Made by a program: the position numbers and the translations under genes
From: Mesocentrotus franciscanus
Lineage: Eukaryota > Echinodermata > Echinoidea > Camarodonta > Strongylocentrotidae
Direction of reading: 5' to 3'
DNA: 64,000 nt
NCBI GenBank assembly: GCA_037976565.1
Contig: CP137668.1
Span: 29,527,373-29,591,372, forward strand
Shown: positions 42,601 to 47,700 of the stretch, one piece after another
How positions within the stretch are numbered: position 1 is the first letter of the stretch
Layout of the letters: each line of letters begins with the position of its first letter
The notes under the pieces: generated by a model
What the model was told of the DNA's origin: nothing
Database searches by the model: none
Seen by the model: only the letters and a program-made list of their open reading frames with translations

Positions 42601-44756
42601 CCATTGCATCGCTAAAAAGTAAAAGAAGGGACCGTTACGGAGCTAGCTGCCACGCAACCCAACTGCGCATCTAGCCAAAGTCGCAATTTCGCATTACACC
42701 GCACATCGTGGTAGGGGTATATGTAGGATACCAAATCTGCCTTTGATACAGTACAAGCTTAAAAATCGATGAAGATTTGCTAAATTACGATCATTTTTGA
42801 GGTAAACTTCCTGTAAATTTATAAGATTATTGATGATTTTGGTATCAGTTTGTAGAAAAAATAGTGTTCTACGAGAAAATTACGATTATTTTGTTTGGTC
42901 CGTTTTTTTTTTTCCTCTATTAAATGTCAAAGTTGGGGGTGCGGCCTATGCGGCGCTGCGTCCTTATCGCCGGCAAATACGGTAGGTTTTTGACTACCCC
43001 ATAAAACGGGGTATTTTTATCTACTAATCTTAATAATCTTGTTGCTTTCAGGTTTGATTTTCTAGATGCAAATACAACTTACTATCATCGTAGACACAGT
43101 CCCCATATAAATCTCTTGCGAAACCAACTTGACACCGGCACATATTCCTTCCATTTGTCTGATCCCTCCTACAGATTTCATTGGGCTGGCATTCATCGTA
43201 GCCCGGGATACACTCCTTACTGGATGTTGATACATAATCTATTGGCAAACGAGAAAAGAGAGAGGGAGAAGAAGAACAAATCCAGTCAAGCTAAGAAATT
43301 CCTTGTGATCAAACATATGGCACATATACCCTCCACGTGTTTGGTCCCTCCTGCAGATTTCATTATATACTGGCAGTCGTTATAGCCCGGGATACACTCC
43401 CTTCTGGATGTTGGTACATCATCTATTCGGAAGTGAGAACACAGAGAGAAATAAGAAAAGAGAATCCAGTTAAAGATGAAAATTCCTTGTGAAACCTGCT
43501 TGAAACAGGTCGAACGTATTCCTTCCATACATGTATGTTTGATCCCTAGCTCCTACAGATTTCATGTATTTGCTGTCACAAGGGACTACGGTAGTGCAGT
43601 CATGCACTTAAAGCTTAAGTTGAGTAAGTTAGTCATGTGATTATATTGTGAGAGAAACTGTATGGAAGCAATTGGCAAATGTTGATTATATGTATACTGT
43701 GAGGTTGCATGTGGAATGATGATACTGTAGAAATCAAAATACTTAATCTTGCCAAAAATGACATGCAATCATTGAAATGCACAGAGAAACGGGTGTGTCG
43801 GACTACACATACAGGTGCGGGCATGAAAGTTTGGTCCAAACTTTTCAGCTATTTCTCATTCTATTTTGAATATGACACTTGAACAGTATTCCTTTTCACA
43901 TGTCACATTTCTATTACATGTATGCAATTGATTGATTGTATGATATTCTTTCAAACTGACTGACATGAAATAAGGCTCACAAATTACAAAAACTCAGCCC
44001 TCTTTCTGATAACACATATTTTCACAGAATAAACTTGGATCTACATGTATATGTACGGTATATTAGCATACCGTAAATCTCCGTGTATACGACGCACCCC
44101 TATTTTTAAGACAAAAAAAAAAAAAAAATGGGGCTTTTTGGGGGGCTTTTTTGGCTTTTTTAATGCTTTTTTGCAGACACCATAGTACGTTAGAAAACCC
44201 ATTCAGCGAAGTTGAAGGCGCCTTTTTGTGCTTGTGAACTTGTCAAAAATAATAGTAACTAACAATGTCGTTTTTAAAACTAAAGATGACAGACAAATCT
44301 TCCTCCGGGTCCAAACAGAAATTCGGACATAGATCTAGGCTAGTTTGGTTCTAGTTTCTGAATGGTGAGTCGATATCCCGTGTGTGTGTGTGAGTTGGGA
44401 CCATGCTGTTGTTCTACCAGCCACGGTGAGCTTTGGTCGGCAGAGTGTTATGTGAAGGGGCATAATAAAATTGAGACTTGCCAAAAAAAAAAATTACATG
44501 TAGGTTAACTTCAAATAGTAGATCCTATTCTTCATTCGCATTATGTAGTTTATGTTGAGACACAGAGCTAGATTATCGAAAACCACTAAAAAGTAGCATT
44601 TTGAGGACTCAAAATATCCTGTACATGTCTATAAGACGCACCCCCGACTTTTGAATTTTTCAGACGGAAAAAAAGTGCGTCTTATACACCGAGATTTAGA
44701 TTTGTAGTGTAAACTGAATCATTTACTAAACTGTACACCACATTTGTTAGGAGTTC

Positions 44757-44794
<38 letters not shown>

Positions 44795-47700
44795 CCTTCA
44801 TTTAGGATGTCTAGAGAGTCCAAATTAATCATATCACTATATCATCATATCACTATCTAGCAATTTGGAATTTGGTTTTTTTATATTTTAAAAACAGCCG
44901 ATAGTGGACGTATAAAAATATTTTCCTTAACATAAACACAAAGAAACAAAAAACACTGGTATCAATTAATTCAATTTGGGAATTGAAAACATTGTAAACA
45001 TATGCCTAGACTGTATTTGTACACAAAAGAGATTTGAGTTTGCTTTAATGAATAATGTCAATAGTTTCCTTTGTGGGGCAGCATGTGGCATTAAACAAAG
45101 CTTAAAGTTTGTTCTGAAATGTAAACATTCCCTGATGCCAGTGTATTTACATTCCTTATGGTTAGTTAACAGGGAGAAAAATGTAAATGATTACGAACGA
45201 ACTGAATACCAAACAAATATTTGAGCTTGATATTCATCACATAATAGCCCACTAATACACTGTATGTTAGCTGAAGTACAATAATAGTGCGGGTCTACAA
45301 CAGATACACATGTACACGTACAATACATGTACAAACATACATACATACATGTACTGTAAATACATGTATACATGTACATACGATTTGTGAGATGCCAGAT
45401 CTACATGTACATGTATGGAAACCAAAGGAAGATACATACATGCTGTACATGTACATGTGCATGTATAGATGTATAGTATGTCTTCAATTTTCCAATCCTT
45501 GTGAATTGATTCAATAATATTAATGATTTGATAGAACTCGATCTGGGATATAAGGCACGGTGGAAGAATATATCTTTTTTATAATGTTAGCCGGTCTTAC
45601 CCCTAACCACCCTATGTTAAATGTAAGTAAAAATAACATGCAAGTTTAAGAAAAGAAACATCGGCTCCATTACTGATAAAACCTTCTAAATATTAGCCTA
45701 GAAATAACCACCAAACTGAACAAATTGTGATATTTTTCCTGCAAATCTACCAAGTTTCTAGAGTATAAAATACGTCCGACTACTACCGGTAATAAAAATA
45801 TAATTTTCTGAAAATTCAGGTGTAATTACACTATGTTTCTTTCAAGTTTATAGCTGCAAATCGCAGAGCAAATTTTCTTCACTGCTTCAAAATCACCCTT
45901 GATTTTTTTTTTGCAGCCAATTTGATATGAGGCGCGCACCCGCGAGTGCTCCCGATTCCTTGCGTGTTGAAAGTTAGCTCATACATGTACATACCTTGCA
46001 CTGACTCGCGCATGATCAAATGTTTTGAAGGATCGAGAAAACAAATTGTCAAATGGAGAAATAAACAAGCATTCAAATAGTCATTAGAGATCTGTCGAGA
46101 TTTGTTTGTAGGTCTAATTTATTATATCATCTCAAATAGAATTTAGAATTTTCTCACTGACAAGTTAAGAACACTTACGATGTTCTCGATCGTAGTTACT
46201 TTCATTTTGCCAGCAGCCGATCTAGCGTTGTTTTTGCAAAAAGCTAGCCGGCCAGCTTCCCACCGCGAACCTTTCGAGTCCCGGTAACAGACCGTTTGTG
46301 TTCCGCCGAGAGTGTGGCGGAAGGTTTGTGTGTGAGGTGCGATTTCGGTTTGGGATAGACTTGCCTAGTCCTTCTGACTTCCGATCGATGTTCATGAAAT
46401 TGATGATTTATTTATTCATTTGCTCATCAATATTTTTAGTTACTTTAAAATACTGTTTAATGTGCAAGTTGATGTTCTTAATCAATCTTTCCTGTTGATC
46501 TTGTTAAGATTAAGAAGTTACTGATCGTATTCGCATTATGAAATTAACAAAATTGTATCTTTGAGCTTATTTATCTTTTGTAATTGGTTGTTATTATCTG
46601 TTTTTGGAAATTGCCCCTGGTTCATCAGAAATTGCCCCTTGTTCTGGTTAAATTCCTGTGACCAAGGGGCAACTTTTAAAAATAAATTGCTCCTTGCTCC
46701 TGGCCGCTTATTTCAAGGCTTGCAAGAGAGAGCTAGAATCATGTACTGTGTACAGTACACTGTGTAACAGGTGCACAACATTATAAATGAGCACATTCCT
46801 GATTGTCTTGCTAAATTGATTAAAAATCACTGATTCCTCACGAAAATAGATCGATCATGTGTCAGTAATAAACAAATATGATCGGATTGAATTGAATTGA
46901 ATGGTTTATTGAAAATACTGAAAATCGCAGCCCAATCAGGCTGCATTACATTCAGTTTACAATTTAAATTATTACTAACGCTTGTAAGAATACATTCAAA
47001 GATAAAATTAAAAAGATATAATATTATGATATGCACTTAGAAAGAATGAGAATTATTTCAACATCCAAACTTTCTATTCAAACACATGTGCACATTGTTA
47101 GGGAGAAAGAAGACTGGGGGCCGAAGTAGACAGAATTACTTGAACAAGTACTGATGTACAGTACATGAACATGTACATACAATACATGTCCAATCACACC
47201 AACTATTTCAAGCACACATGTACTATTAAAACACCAGATGTGTTAAAATAAATTTGGATAAAGCCAATTGTAAGCTTATCACCCAAGCACATGAAGAAGA
47301 TTGATTGAAATCTACTGTATCAAGAGCAGATGAAATAGAAATGGTGGTAGACCGCTGTTGGAAGGTCGAATTTCATGAGCCATATGGCCAATCTCACAGC
47401 TGTGATTTCCCAGGCAGCTTGTAGGACTCCAGCTTGTTTGCAACCATGGGTGTAGGTTGCAAAGTAAAATCACTACTGCTGGTAATACTTTCCCATTAAG
47501 TCAACAAAATTCATATTAGAATATAAATAATGTAACTATGTGAAATGACTGTCATAGCTGATTAGTGAAAATACCTGATTAGTGGGCAATCACCATATTT
47601 AAAATGAAACATGGTAAGTTTTCAAGATTCATGTTCAATCATTCATCATGACTTCATGGAGCTATTTGCTGTATCTTAATTTGTATACAGTTTCACTGAG

